64,000 bases of DNA, taken from contig JANPWX010000061.1 in assembly GCA_024734555.1 (NCBI GenBank), positions 2,054,613-2,118,612 on the forward strand, in the 5' to 3' direction. The position numbers were made by a program, and so were the translations under genes. Below, piece after piece: positions 39,732-53,981 of this stretch (positions are counted from its first letter, which is position 1; each line of letters begins with the position of its first letter). The notes under the pieces were generated by a model. That model was not told the origin of the DNA. It saw only the letters and a list, made by a program, of their open reading frames with translations, and searched no databases. This DNA is from Trochalopteron elliotii (taxonomy: Eukaryota > Chordata > Aves > Passeriformes > Leiothrichidae).

Positions 39732-42700
39732 TGATACTACTATGGATAACTTCTACTGAGATCAGTTCTGAAATGAATTTGTGTTGGTTTTTCTTTCTCC
39801 ATACAAGCAGGTTTTCTCTTTTTTTCCCCTATTGTTTAAGAGCTAAATACTGCTTTGGGAGATTCAGTTAATGCTGGCACTGAGAGCTCACCATATGGCA
39901 GTTCCATCACAGTTTACGTTCCCTCCTACAGTACTCTCAGAAGAGGTATTTTAAAAATTCAGTATTATGCTGTTATTCATCCCAAGCAGCATTTTATTGT
40001 ATTGTCATGATAGTTTAAAAGAAGGTATGTGCTGTCTTATAATTAATGAAGAATCAAATTAATTTTTTAGCAGCACAGCAGTAGGAATCTTTCTACAGAC
40101 TGCCAAATACTCTCAAGCAATTCCTCATTTCAGTACTAGCAATGGCACTAGTTTTGCCATACTAAAACTAATGAGCAATATGCAGAACAGAATTGAAATT
40201 TTTATAAAGAAGTAGATCTAAGCCATCTGATTCTTCAGCCTGGGAGAAAATAAGCATAGAGGACTCCTGAAAATTCATTATCCACAGAGTACAAGAAAGC
40301 ATGGACTTCTTACATTCTAGAGGCATGAAAGAGAGTTCAGAGGTTTTGTAACGAAAAATCTTTCAAATAATTACAGCTTCCATGTTTACTGAATTAATAA
40401 AAAATATTTTGCACATAAATAAATCTCTTGTGAATGCACTGTTTACTTCAAATCTCCTTGATGGAAATATTGATATCTTGAGGCCTAAATGCCCACTGTC
40501 ATGCTGCAGCCTTATCATTCACAGGGAAGTCTGATGGAACCCAAACCCCAACCTCTTATTTAAAGAATCCATCACACAGTTAAGGCAGCAGACAGAAGAA
40601 CCTTTACACTGTAGAGAAACTTGCTCTTCATATGTCACGTGCAGAGATATGTATGTTTCATTAATTTAACATAATAGTTTTCAAAGACGTGAACTTATTG
40701 TGCTTTATTGACCAAAAAGCTTGGTCTCTATATCTTAAAAGGGTTAAATCTATGATTTATTTTTATCTCACTTGGTTCCTATTGTTTCTGAAGTACATGG
40801 TTCTTTTGCGGGTGTTTGTTTTTCCTGAACATCACTATTGGATACGATACACAAGCAAAAGCTATCTAAATTAAAGCTGAGTTCTGAGATATGTATGGCT
40901 TCATACATCGCTCTGAAATCAGGAATATGCATTTAGAAACTCTGTGCTAGGCTTTAAATTAAATATAAATAAAGTATAAATAATTTAGAGGAAGTAGGAA
41001 TAGCTGCTTTACGTAAAAATGAGAAAGTCCACAATGTAGTTCATTTGGTTACAGAGCATATCAAGACATGTCAAGAGTGTCTGTTTGTAAATCAAAAGAA
41101 AAAAATCAGTAAAGCATGTATATGGACAGAACTTAAATCATAGGGAGTGATCACATTTAGAAAGTCAATTTCTCTCATTTTTGCGGTATCTATACTTTGT
41201 TGTTTGCAAAAAAACCCTCCAAAACTCTCCATTCAAATACTTGTACTGAAAACTATTTCTGCACAGTCTTGACCAATGCTAATGGATGAGTTATGTAAAT
41301 TGGCTAGGGAGGAAAGAGGGGATTGCAGATTTCTTTGCTTAAAATATGTTCAGGATTGAGACCTGATGGTGACGTTATGATCTTGATTTTTATGCTGGTC
41401 TTTGCATATGTATCAGTGACCAGAACCAAAACAATTTCAGAGTAAACTGCACTTTACAAAGCATTACAATCTTTAGAGAAAGGCCAAAGCATAACTCGCT
41501 GCTATTCCCTGTTTTTCAATTAGAATTCTACCTACAGGGTTAATTCATCTTTTCACACTGGTTTCCTATTTTAGAATGATGGGGGAAAAGGGAGGCAGAA
41601 TTGGATGTTAAACAGAATTGGGGGTATTTTTTTTGACAGCTGTGAACTTTCATCTTGAACACTTTTCAAATGATCTTTCAGTTCTTCTGCCTCTGATCTT
41701 GAATTTAAGTCTTAGCATTAGAACATTAATACATAACATTTGCAAAAGTTGCGTCCAAACTTTTGCATCAAATAACCTTCACTTTAATATGGTTCATTTA
41801 TATGTCTACCCTTGAGGCTATATCATGAGAGATCCATATGAGTCAGTGAAGCACTTCTCAAAATATTTTTCAGATTAATGCTGAAATTAATTAGCAATTA
41901 ATAATGAGATCTCATTTCCAAGATTTCAAACAGCAGAAAAGAAAGAATTACACAGAATAGAGGAAAAATTCAAAAATTTTATAAACACAGACACCACTTT
42001 ATTTCCACAGTGACATGGAAGTAGTTAGAGTACAACAATCTAAAAAGTAAGGAATGCTAGACTAAAAAAAAAAAAAACAAACAAGAAACTGGAAAAAATC
42101 CACAGAATGTAAAAGTGGTAGTAAAATAATTATGTAGAGCCTTAGTGTAACCTGATCCAGCAAGAGTCCAAAATTTAGTAATGTAACAGGTACTTAAACA
42201 GGAAAGGAAATCAAACAACAGAATAGTATTAAACCAATGCACTGATTCACGTTATGCTTGTAAGCAGTAATTAAATTTGTATGAACAGCTTACTTGGGTA
42301 TCATTACATAATAAATAATGAATTTGTCTGCTTGGAATAACATGATGCTTTCTAGATACAACAGAATTCCTCCTTGTGTACAGGGAAAATAAAATACTCA
42401 AGGAGCTTCAGATCCAAGCCATCCCAATTGACCATTTTTAATCAGGTGAGTCTGAAACCAATTAGGAATGACAGACATAACTGAATAATTAAAGGTTTGC
42501 CTAGAAGTGTAAGGGTAGAATTAATGAAAACGAAGTTTATTCCTTTGTTTTAGAAGTGACTTGGATAAGAATGTTGTAAAATAAGTAATATATAAAGGAG
42601 TGAGTTGAGTTATACTTGAAATAACCGATAAAGTTCCGTACAGCCTTAAGAGAATTGTAACAACCTTTTTAGATCAGCAGAAGTTGTCTAAACATTGAAA

Positions 42701-45700
42701 AAAACACTGGGTTTTAAATTCTCCATCAAGCACAGGGTTTATGCATCATCAAGAGGATGATCGATCAACCAACCAACCAAAACCCTCCACAACCAAAACG
42801 AAAATAATATTCTAAATCTGGAAATAAGGCTCAAAGTATACCTCAAAAATGTAAAATTTTTCAGTCAGCCTTTATTTAGTAAACTAAAATCAAGAAAGGA
42901 TCCTTTAAATATATGGATTGTAGAGGAAAAACACCACCAAAATAGAATTTTATTCTTTCCAAATAGAACAGAATAATGCATGCTTGTTCGAGGAGTATGG
43001 CACTCATTAATCAATAAAATGCTTTTGAGAGGGGAAGTTTTACTGCCCAATTTAACAGAAGGAAAATAAAATTCTGTAGTCTCAGAGTGCACTAATCCTT
43101 TCTTCAAGTACTAATTCCAAACCCACAAGAACAATTCTTTTCAGTAAGTACCAAAACTTGGAGTCTGAACGTCCTTGTGAGGTCTGTGCTTGCTACTTAT
43201 GGTCTGTGCTACGTAAGCCATAAATGCATCCCTTTTTTCTTCCATGGTGGTGCTGCTCCTTAGCACATCCTCCAAGTAAACAGAACTGAAAGTACGCTCC
43301 AAGTGGAATTTAAGGCTAAATCTTTATTGACATTTTTCTGTCCTGCATTTAGTCAGCATAAATCCTAGAGGAGCTTTAGAGTGGAGGTGTTTAAATTGGA
43401 GATGGTTCCAACTTCCAGGCATTTTGCTACAAAATGGTGTGTGTTAATGCTGCTGCCCTCTTGATTAGGCATGGTTTCAGAAAGATGAAAAAGCTTCCCA
43501 AAATATCTGATAAGAGTATTTCAGTGGAACTGTTGCCAAAAGCAGACACTAAGGCTATCGAGTGTGAAATGAAAATTAGAAAGTCATTGGACATTGATTT
43601 GAATTAACTCATAATGACCTGGTTTATGTTTTTGGCCTCTAGAAAGATGATTAGAACATAAAAACAACTTTCTGTGAAGGGTATAGGAATATTAATGAAC
43701 TAGTCACCCAAATATGAGCGGGAAATGTCTTCTGTTAAGGTCCCCAGAAAACAATCACCTTGTTAAATAGTTGAAGTAGACACTGGAATGGGATGGAAGG
43801 ACCAGAAGAGTCTAAAAGGGACATGGTTGAATTTCAGAAGCAGGAACAGTGGCATATCTATATCAAAAGCTTTTTTAACTTTTAAAATTGTAACTGAATC
43901 ATAAACTAAGAGAGAAAGCAGCATATGGTGTTGTGGTTTATGAGATGTTGGTGCCTCTGCAAACTGACTGAAGGTCAGGCTGTAGGAGAGAGGCAATGAA
44001 ATTCAGTGTTTTTCCATTTTAAGACTCTTGGGTGCCCCATATAAACAGTTGTGTTGTTAGTGGAGCTGTAACAGTTGGTATGGACTGAAAAGCTATTACG
44101 TCATTGTGGTTGAGAGAATGTTATTCTTTGGATATATTTTGTAGGAATTAAAGCCTGAAGATCATTGTGTACTCCTGGAGATATGCTCGAGAATTAGAGA
44201 GGAAATTGGTGTTTATTTAGGGGCTGCACCATTGCATTTCTTCAGTTTCATTATCTTTGCAATTGTTAGTGGAAAAATAACCACCCTGAATGTAATGATA
44301 ATCTAATTCCAAGGGCAAAGAGCCTAAACTGGATTTCTTTTTTCTATAGTATTTATTCTAGCTTTGAAATGATAATGCTTTCAAGAAAGGAAGAAACAAT
44401 AGAGAATTCAATTGCTGAAATAAACATGTAATTCTGATTATTTAAGTGGTGTCAAGCTTAGTTCCTTACAAGCACTATCAGTTGTATTCATAGCTTCTTA
44501 TTGGAGGGATGTTACCCTATTCATTCTTCAAAAGATTTCATGAAATCAGATTTTATAGAGACCATATACAGGCATTTTAGAATTCCATAGATATGAATAC
44601 TTAATTCTGGATTTACAGTGGATTTTAATGTAGTTTTTATGGCATTTTTTAATAAAATCTATATATTTCAGGGGAAAATATTTAAAATGTCAAAGTTAAT
44701 TTAATGTATCTATAATGTTGTGAAGATTTTATGGTATGGGAGCTGCAGTATATTTTAAAGGAAAAAAACAACAGCTTTGAAAAGCAAAGCAATCTTTATA
44801 GCATTTTTGTGTTTAGATATTTGGCATTGAATATGCTGTCACTAGGAGGGTCTTTATTTGAGAGAAGAAATGTTTGAAACTGATAGCCAAAACCTCTCTA
44901 ATTGACCCCTGGTAATTATAACATTGATTGAACATGTTAGTCATTCTGCTCTTGTTTTATTCATGAGTTTTATGGTGAAAACAAGTGTTCAGTGTAAATT
45001 TCTCCTTAACTGACAGTCCTTAGTGTTGAAAACTTTATATCTTATTAAAAGGATATCTTTTCACTACTTGGAATGGATAGAAACCCTTAGTTGGCAACAC
45101 CAGATGGAGATTGAATTATTGTGCTCTCTAACCCTAAAGACCTTCTGAAACATTTCCTGTAGGTCACAACCAGAGCACCAGTGAGAGAGCTGTAAAAATA
45201 CAGGGCTATTGGTGAATCTTCATTCTGTAGTGAGCTGTTAAATCAGCCCTTCTTGTGATCATAGCCTCTTCAGTGGACTAAAAGCTGTTTTAGGATTTAG
45301 TTGTTAGGAAAAGTACCTGGTTTAAAGTGACAAGAAGTTCTGATAGTGGGGAAGTTCTTACCTGCAACTTAATGAGGTCTGTGCCTTTAGCACTTGGGGG
45401 TAGAATGAAGGGGAACAGGTGATTTGTAAGAGAAAGGGTGACTATACATTCAAAATCTGGATTTAGAATGTTTCTGTCTTGTGCTTTTCCTCTCTGGGTT
45501 CAGATTATGGCTCAGGATCTCTAGCAGAAGCTGACAAATTCATTTTACAGATGGTAAATGTGGTTTAGTTGTGTGTAAGGTCAGTTAGCTTAAACTGCTG
45601 ATGTGCATTAAATGAACTAATCCAGCAGGATTTGGCATTGTTGTGGTGATCTTGTGTTCTCCACTGCAAACCTCCCCTGTGGATGCTGTCAGGCTGATGA

Positions 45701-46944
45701 GCAAGTAAATCATGAGCCAAGTAAGTTCTAATTTTTCTACCTGAATACTGCATAAAGCATCTATAAATGCTAAGATATTCAAAACCACTTTGGGAATATC
45801 TGTTCTAACAAACACACATCTTTTGAGGGGAACTTCGGGTTTTAAAGTTTGTTTCTTTTATGCAAGCCTCCTGGAAAAGAATATTTCTCGCAAAAAAATC
45901 AGAAAAGTATAAATAAATATACATTATGAATATCAGAAAATATGTGGAAATACACACATATATATATTGTATATACATGTGTGTGTGTACCAATACATGT
46001 TGAGGGTAGTGTTATGGGATGGGGCATGATTTCTCAGTGTGCCATTCTAAAATTAAATTTTCCAGAAGGGCTATTAGAAAAAACTATTCTCAAGACCAGG
46101 AAAATTTATTGCAGACTGTATGGGATATTTCCATACATAAACATTACTGTAGAGTCTATCGGATCTGAGGCTTACTGCAGTATTTTATTAAACTTCTTTT
46201 AAAATGGATAAAATCTTTGAAATGGAATCTTATTTCAAGACCAGCCAATGATACATTTGCTTGTGATAAATAGGAGAACACCCTGGAATTCTCTCTAGCA
46301 CAATTTCTAAATATGTTGTGGCTGTAATTAGCAGGTGAGTTGCAAAGGTGGGCTGAAGAGGTGGGAGGTACTTCAGAGCTCTGAGGCAGGCAGAAGGGCT
46401 GCCAGGGTTGCAGGCATTTTGCCTGGTTGATGTCTCTTTATTAATAATGCCCAAAAGCTTAGGGAGATTCTGATTTCTCAAAGGTGAAATTTGCAACAGC
46501 CTAGAAGTCTCTGCTGCATAATTCCCCTCTTCTCTGTTTGGTGATCCTTCCTCTCTTTAAAGAACATATAATAATAGCAAGCTGATCTCTGTTTCTAGTT
46601 AGTTTTAATTTTGGGTGCTCATTTAACAGTGCAAGATTGCAAACTCTAAGAAATAAAACCAATTGTAGGTACATCTTTGGGGGCTTATTTAATCTGATTA
46701 TCCATGATGTTAACTCCTTAGTAAAGGCACCTCACCCTAACAGTGTACCTTGAAGAGAAGTTTTTCAGAAAGGCATAATCTGAAAACCAGGTTTCTCTAT
46801 TAGAACAGTGACAGGGATGGAGGGAGGAGGCAGTTTTGTACTTTGGTTTGAGACCAGTAGAATTTACGGTTCCTAGGAGGTCACTGTTCAACATGATGGA
46901 CCTTTAAAGAAATTCATAGAACTCTCCTGTATTTACTCATATGG
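39732..46944. other. AT-rich noncoding stretch
   Basis: No recognised gene or interspersed repeat. It has a 14-A run at 42064-42077 and an imperfect AC/TA - TA/TG inverted repeat at 45951-45990. A candidate 24-nt minus-strand exon near 43762-43785 has a good acceptor (CCATTCCAG) but is too short to support. Confidence 0.5.
45951..45990. repeat. AC/TA-TA/GT compound microsatellite, imperfect inverted repeat
   Basis: TACACACATATATATA is followed, after a few bases, by TATATACATGTGTGTGTGTA. The two arms are roughly reverse complements, so the repeat could fold into an imperfect hairpin. This is the expected behaviour of a compound dinucleotide repeat, and no function is inferred. Confidence 0.75.
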
Positions 46945-47028
46945 TATTTATTTAGGTAGTGTCCTTTGATATTTATTTAGGTATTTTCCTTTGATATTTA
47001 TTTAGGCGTTTTCCTTTGCTGTTTATTT
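46945..47028 (+). repeat. 25-bp minisatellite, about 3.4 copies
   Basis: Three consecutive 25-bp units start at 46945, 46970 and 46995, followed by a partial fourth. Each unit begins TATTTATTTAGG and ends TTCCTTTG(A/C) or GTCCTTTGA. Units differ by one to four bases, which suggests a modest age. The unit length is not a multiple of three and no coding frame is implied. Confidence 0.88.
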
Positions 47029-50000
47029 CAAAAATGTATGGGCAATATTTTTTCTAGAGGAGCAGAATTGCATGTAAGTCACAAGCATAATGTTAAAAAT
47101 GGCAATGGACAAAAAACCTGAACAACCTTTTCCCCTGCTGTGCTACTCAAGGGTTTTTTACTCTATTAAACTGAAATAAATACTGAAGATCTGCTATGAA
47201 ATGAGGTCTAGGACATAAAAGTGCTTGCTGTAAAATCTAAATTCAGTGCAATCTAAATTATGTCCACAAAATCTTCTCTTGCTCCAGATCTTCTCTCAGT
47301 GAAATATCTTGTGCATCCTAGCTGAATTTCTCTTGGGAACTTAATCAAGCAACAAACTCCCCAGGAAGACCATCAGTTCAGACAGAAATGGTACCTTCTG
47401 TGCAGAAGCTGCTGCTGATTCAATTTTAAGATAAACTGCCTGTTACATTAAAACAGCTGAGGGATATTTGGAGGAAGGAAAATACAGGATTTCAGCCAGA
47501 AAAAACAGTTGGCTGCAGCATCAGGTGCACGATGGTTCAGAGCTCTTGGCCCCATGTAGGAAGGGCAGAGGCACCATTCCAGAGTGGAATAACAAAGGTG
47601 GAGCTTTGGAGAGTGGTTATGAGTGAGAATACTCCTAACCTAGTCAGGAGACTCTTCCACTGTGGGTCATAGCAAAATAATTGGGGTTTTCTTATTCCAC
47701 GTGCAATAGATGCTGTTTGTGTTCCTTAATGGACACCAGAAATATACAGCTCCTACACAGGGATTGTTCTCTAAAAGAGAATTTTCTATTTAATATAAAA
47801 TACAACAATTCTAATGGAATACTTAGAAAACTCTTTTTCTTAGATGCTACAGTTCACTGTCTTTATCCTGATGCAGGGAAAAAGAGGAGCTGTTTAGTCT
47901 GAAGATAATATTTGAGCTGGCACAGTTGGCAAAAGAAAGATGTAAAATCATCTATCCTTATCTTTTGATAAACTCCTGTCCTTGAAAGCTGTTTTCTTTT
48001 CAGAAGTCATAGTAGCATAATAGCAACTTTAATCTGAATAGTGTTTTGCTACAAAGTGAAAAATTTAAGGGAAATCATGTTTGCAAAAATGGAAAACATT
48101 ATTTAATAAATGAATTTTCATTACTGAACTTTCCAAATGTAGCCCAGAATTGTTAACTCACTACTGGATGATTTATTCCTATTGTACTCTTTAAAAAATA
48201 TATGTTGTCTGAGTTATGATAATTTTTTTGTGTAATGGATGATATTGAGGTATCATGCTTTTATTTTTGTTTAGTTATTATTTCAGGGAACAGACTTTAC
48301 GTATTTCTACTTTTTCTCTTTTAAAGCTATTCAGTCGTCCAGTTGAGAAACTTAGAAGTATTTTGCAACTGCTGTAAGTGACTCATGGCAAATATTTGTG
48401 GTGGGAGCACAGCACTGAAAATAACAAATTTTGTATTGTATTCCAGAAGGGAGTGGGAAAGCAATGAAGGGAAGGGAACTTTGCCTGAAGTGAACTTTCC
48501 CTGAGGGACAAAGTGCAATGACAAATGGAAGAATTACTGACTCAGAAAGGATATAAGGAAAATTACAAGCAGCCCACAGAGAAAGATATATCTCATAGAA
48601 AGCTAGATCTTAAAGATGAGGGGGTATCAGACTAAAGCAATAATCATCAAGAGAAAAACACGATTATATTTTAGGAGGGAAATTAAACCTGCTGAAATGA
48701 TATTTTAGTCATGAGATAAAACAGTGAGTCCATGTTTGGACTATAAGGGTGAGATTGGAGCTGATCAAGGTACTGTGTCTGAACTAAATGAATACATAAC
48801 TCAGTTTCCAGCAAGGGTGATAACGTGGAGCATGAGGATGGAGGCAGGATAACTGCTGAAATGAAAATGAGCAGATCTGGGAAAAAACAGAAATTAATTG
48901 TCATAATAAAGATGAACAGGAGATAGACAATTTCCATTCCAGAATACTGAAACTGCTCTTTGATTAAAAAAAAATATATAAATCTATCAAACTGGATGTA
49001 GTATTAGATAACAGGTAGCTAACAAACATACGGAGGTAGGAAGTTATTGGTCTGGTTTATTGAAACCTCTATTACTATAACAAATACTCCAAGAAAGAAA
49101 GCTTAAAGACTGAGGTAAGGGATGAAAAAAGAATTACTGGAAGCTGATGATACAAGACTGCATGAATTGCAGATTGGACATAAAATTAAAGAGTATGAAT
49201 CTCATGCCAAAATACTTGACCTGCATTTTTCAGCTGAAATTGACTCTACCATCCAATATCATCAGCATACAAATCTGTAGAAAGGAATTCATGACCTAAA
49301 TAATGCATTATTTTATGTATACCTTCTCCCTCTATGTCTTTTAAATTATCTTAGGCTAGAAAAGAAATAAGGGCTTAATATAGTTGCATTTATAACTTCT
49401 TATGGCTTGCAACTGTAGAACATAACTTAGTTCTACATTTTACCACTGCAACTCTTTAGTTATTAAAATTATTTTAATTTTTCCAGGCCATACTCATATA
49501 TTTTTCTTTAGCACGGAGGGAGTTGTAGTTCTCAGGGCTGTGCTTTTGTAGAACTATCTGCAATTATTAATTGCTGCATTAATTTTTTTCTTTTTTTGGA
49601 TCCCCATGTCAGTTTAATAAGTAAAAAAATTAGTTCGGTGGGGACTTGCAGAACAACTGTTGTACAAAACATGCAAAAGCTATTTTACTTTTTGTCAAAA
49701 AAGGTGGTTCCTCTCCAAAGGGAACCATTAACACACTTGTGGAACAGGGTCAAGAGCAAGTCAGGCTTTTCAAACTGAACACAGCTGACTGCTCTATTTG
49801 TTGTAGTAAGTATTTTCTAATTTTTCTCTTTATTTTGTTATTAAATCTCACATTTTTTGTAGGCAGCTTTACTTTCCTTCAGAAAAAGGAAAACGGGATT
49901 ATGTTTTCTTGAATATATTTCTTCTTTTTTACACTTGATCTTGCAAACACTTATTTTAATCAGTTTTATGTTGCAGCTTTTCTGTTTTAAACAGACTTGT

Positions 50001-52989
50001 GGACTTTGTTTCTCTCAGAAGTTAAGATTCTACTAGTTAGAACTAAACAAAAGGAGTTTTAGCTGTCTGATAGTAGAGAATTGTCTGTTTAGAGATCTCA
50101 TGGTACCCAAGTGCCCTGCATGATGGCATCTTGGCATGTTGTACTTGAGCACACATGATATTAAACACATGGAGAGTGCTGTCTCCAGTACATGAATGCT
50201 TCACTCGGGCTCTGGCGTGGCTCTCATTCCAGATTTGCTCATTTAACCATTCCATTTGCTTTGAGCTGCTGCTTGTTTGTCTGACAGGCTTCAAGCAAGA
50301 GCCACTGCAGTGAAACGTTTTCAGCTGGCCTTAAACCACATCGTTCTTCATACTCTGCTTTTCTAAATATGTGGTGTTTTGTTTCTAATTGGGCTCAGTG
50401 GTCACACTGCTCAAGGAGAGCCCAACCCTGCAAACCACAACTCTTCTCTTGTAAACACTCTTCTGCACAGTGCAAAGCTGTGCTCGTGCTGGGGCCACCA
50501 CCACGGTGGCAATTAACGGCCCCGTGGCATTGCCTCAGAACTGTCAGTTTGTTGGAAGCTGGGCTTGCAGGGGCACAGGACTGAGATTTGGCACAGCTAA
50601 ATATTTAATTCTGCTGAATAGTTTATGCCTGCTGCAGAGCAATGTTTGTCAAGCAGACTCAGTGCAGAGCACAACTGCTGGACACTTCCAGTATTTTCCT
50701 GGCATTTGTATTCGTTTCAGCTCTCTACATGATTTTTATTACATTGTCACCTGCTGTTTTTCAAATGACAATTTATTGATAAGAAATTCATGTCCTGCTA
50801 AGCACCATCTCTCTCTCTCTCCTTCCTCCACAGTTACCCAACCTCTTTTTTTTTAATGTATCTTTTGATGTAATTTATAAGTTACATGTAAGTGTTGGAG
50901 AGAGCCAAACTGAAGTGGCTACAAAGCAGCAGCTGTAGCTGCAGCTGTTTCTTTCCTTGTTTACTGTTGATTTTTAATCTAGTGAAGTTTAACTCAAAAA
51001 AAATTGACAAATTAAATTAAATCTCCGCTAATGAGTACTGTATACTCACTTTCTAGTTCAGAGAGGTACATAAATACTGAAGCACGTATTTTAAATTACT
51101 ACCATGCTCTACTTTTTAATTAATGCCACTGCAGCTATTTAAACTTGGAACATCAGGTTCATGATTGTTTGATGCAGAATGTTAGTTTCAAGAGAAAGAT
51201 CAATACATAAATAAGATTACCCAAACCCAGTATGCCAGCCTGCTGATGAAACCACAGTGGCAGCTGGTAGCTGTGTTGATTAGCAGCAGTCACAAACTGT
51301 GACTGCAGAATGTGTGTGACAAAGATACCATCCACAGGGCAGATGACCAAACAAAACAGGTTTTGTTTTTATTTTCCCTCTGGAAAAAAAAAAACTCAGA
51401 TGAACATTGAATTGATATCTGTTCAACAAAGTGGGGGAATGTGGGAAACAGGAATTTATCTCTTGTTTTGTACCGTGTGTGTACAGAGGGACAGCTGACC
51501 AGCTACAAAGGTGCTCACAGAATCTCGGTGTAAAGTAATCTCTCAAGTCATGTTTTCACTCAGCCATTTATACAGGATTACCATTTCCAGTGTCTGAACA
51601 GCAAGAGGGTAACAGGAAAACTTCAAGTGAAATATAGACAACTTACAAATAGTCAAGTTGTAGGTGGCATTATCCATTTAGAAGAATTCTAAAAAGTTTT
51701 GTTTAGTGTTTTCCTAATTCCACTTTCCCTTCCAAGTGTCACTCTTGTGCTGCTATGTCAGTGCAATTCCACAATTCTTAGACTCATGCGAAAGGTTGCC
51801 ACAGTCCTCCTGCCAAGGTAGTTTTTAGCAGAAACTGTATCTAAATAACTCAAATATCAATATCATTTTTCTGCCAACAGTGAGAAGTAGGAAAAATTAT
51901 TAAATCTATAAATGTACACGCATGTAGTATTGTTAATCTTCCTGAATAAGTTACCATGAAAATTGAACAGATCATGAAACTGCAGTTGCCTGTTCAACCA
52001 CCATGAAAATGTGTGTCAAGTGAAGAGACTTTTCTCTCATTGTCACGAACAATTAGCCTTGCAGAGTCTGTGGCACCTGCCTAATCTGTGATGCCTCCAG
52101 TTTTCAAAACAGCATTCTGAACAGACAAAGAGTTACATTCATGCTGTAGAGAAGATGGCCAAAGTGTTCTTGTGGCATTTATTTTGCTTGCTGCATTTAT
52201 TCCAGTTAATATAAAAAATGCACTATGCTGAGCAGAGGGAATGGGATGTAGATTCTGGGGATCCAACACACACGTTCATCCATGCCATAGAAAGCATGAG
52301 ACTGTGCATGGGCTGAAGCTTTTGGTTTGTGGCTTTATAGAATTAAAATCCATTCCATTTTCTAATACTGCTTAGACACAGCTCTCTAAGCTACATTCAG
52401 CGTATAACACAGGATTCTAAAGAGACTGAATAAATGTGGGTTGAAGTAGAAGAATTTGAGTTTGGTTTATTAGACAATATTAATGGAAACCAGCTCATTT
52501 AAGGATTTGCATATCATTAGACTAGTCTTCCTCTAGGCAATAGCCTGGTTTTGCCTTGGATTAATAGCACAGGAAGTGCTAATTTATCCATGTCCCAAGC
52601 ATCACAGGCTAGATGAAACACCAGTCATATGTGGAATTATGAATCAGGACCCAAGTATCTTCAATTTAAAAAGCCTAAGTTAACTTCAAATTTAATTAAT
52701 ACACTCTTCTTTCAAGAATTAGATTTTGAAAAGGGAAATGACATGATACAGTCCAATGATGTACTGTGCATCCCAAGAGGAATTGCACAAAAAATTTAAG
52801 TCGTGAGTAAAGCTGATGTGATGAATTGTTTGGTGCCTGTGTTCCATCTCTCTGCAGCTGTGTGGGTTAGATGGCAATTTCTATCTTCTGATTCAGCTGC
52901 TGATTCCTATGGCTTAATGTGTGAATTTAGCTACAGTTTTTCTCCTCTGGATCAGCATGAATCACCAGCATGAGTAAATTAATACTTAC
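47029..52989. other. AT-rich noncoding stretch, probable intron
   Basis: No recognised gene. Features are a CT dinucleotide run at about 50809-50822, a GC-richer patch at 50400-50700 with overlapping open frames on one strand only, and a short perfect hairpin at 51286-51306 (GCAGTCACA, AAC, TGTGACTGC). The hairpin arms are too short for a microRNA precursor. Confidence 0.5.
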
Positions 52990-53042
52990 GGCAGAAATAC
53001 CCCAATTATCTACTGTGTGAGCTAAATATTTAATAATATCAT
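52990..53042 (-). CDS. Candidate internal coding exon (53 nt)
   Basis: On the minus strand a good acceptor (CATTCCTTTACTGACAG) precedes 53 nt that end at a textbook donor, GTAAGTATT. The only open frame starts after two bases and reads DIIKYLAHTVDNWGISA, ending in phase 0. That joins directly and in frame to the 112-nt exon at 23438-23549, giving ...NWGISA-VSKFDG.... Every AG upstream within the open segment is in the same frame, so the choice of acceptor does not affect the reading. The exon needs one base from a preceding exon. A possible 29-nt exon at 53129-53157 supplies it but has a poor donor. It does not join in phase to 59122-59171, so an exon is missing between them or this call is wrong. 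Confidence 0.4.
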
Positions 53043-53736
53043 CTGTCAGTAAAGGAATGCTCTATCCTCACTGTGAATCAGCCAAGAAAAATTAATATAT
53101 AGGATGTTGATTTACTTAGTAAATTCACAGATAGAACTTTGTTTCACAGCATCATATCTGAGCACAAAGGAAAAGCAATTACTTCTTAAGAAAATAAGAT
53201 TAAACTGGTAAATCTGCAGACACTGGGTATATTGATTTGCTGGAATAAATGTCAATATGCTTATTCCTTTCTCTGTACCAAAATTATCAGTAGCATCTTA
53301 ATGTCCCTTGAAAGAAACAGAGAGAACAGGAAACTGATAATTCTTCTCTTAGGTAAAGTAGATAAGTATTTTCCTAGATTATAACTAGTGAGATTTAATG
53401 ATTTGATTAATTTGTCCTCTGCTTACACCAATTACAGTGAAAATGTCATGTGTTGAACACCACTGAAAATCAGTCTGAAAGCCTTAAGCCTTAGACCTTG
53501 GGAGTATTTTGTTTCAGAAGTACTATTTGTGCTCCATGTGCAAGAAACAATCCTTAGAATGACATGGTGGGAATGGTTATATGAAAGGCTATATCTTAAA
53601 TGTAACAGAACAAAGTTTAAAATTACTTTGACTTAATCGCTAAGATGTTATAGAATTTTTGTAACCTTGTCATGAAGAGATAGAATTTCTCTTTTAATAC
53701 ATGAAAAATTACTCTGACCTGGTTTGGTCAGAGTAA
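53043..53736. other. Probable intron with two unproven microexons
   Basis: Two minus-strand segments look spliceable. 53129-53157 (29 nt) follows a strong acceptor, TTTTCCTTTGTGCTCAG, and ends in phase 1. 53427-53462 (36 nt, WCSTHDIFTVIG) has a TTTTCAG acceptor and a GTAAGC donor. Together they do not give a consistent phase chain, so neither is called. The rest is unassigned. Confidence 0.35.
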
Positions 53737-53906
53737 TATATATACTATATATTTTTAAATATATATATATATTATATAACATACATATAAAAATATTTTA
53801 TATGTTTATATAGATTATATAATATATATACACTATAAAATATAAATATATTTTCCAAAATATATATAACTAAAAATATATAAACTATAAACTAAAAATA
53901 TATAAA
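53737..53906. repeat. AT-rich tract with imperfect TA repeats
   Basis: About 170 bp almost entirely A and T, with TA runs and, in its right half, tandem AAACTAAAAATATAT-like units. It ends about 75 bp before an LTR. The tract is expected to be length-variable and prone to unpairing. It does not show the features of a matrix attachment site that could be tested here. Confidence 0.85.
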
Positions 53907-53981
53907 CTAAAATAGTTTTACTGATTTCTTGGTATAGCTCAGCTATAAAAGCTTTCAGTCTACCTTAAGCTATTAAAAAAA

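Noticed and set aside
51286..51306. microRNA-like hairpin
   Set aside because: The stem is only nine base pairs with a three-base loop, far shorter than a microRNA precursor.
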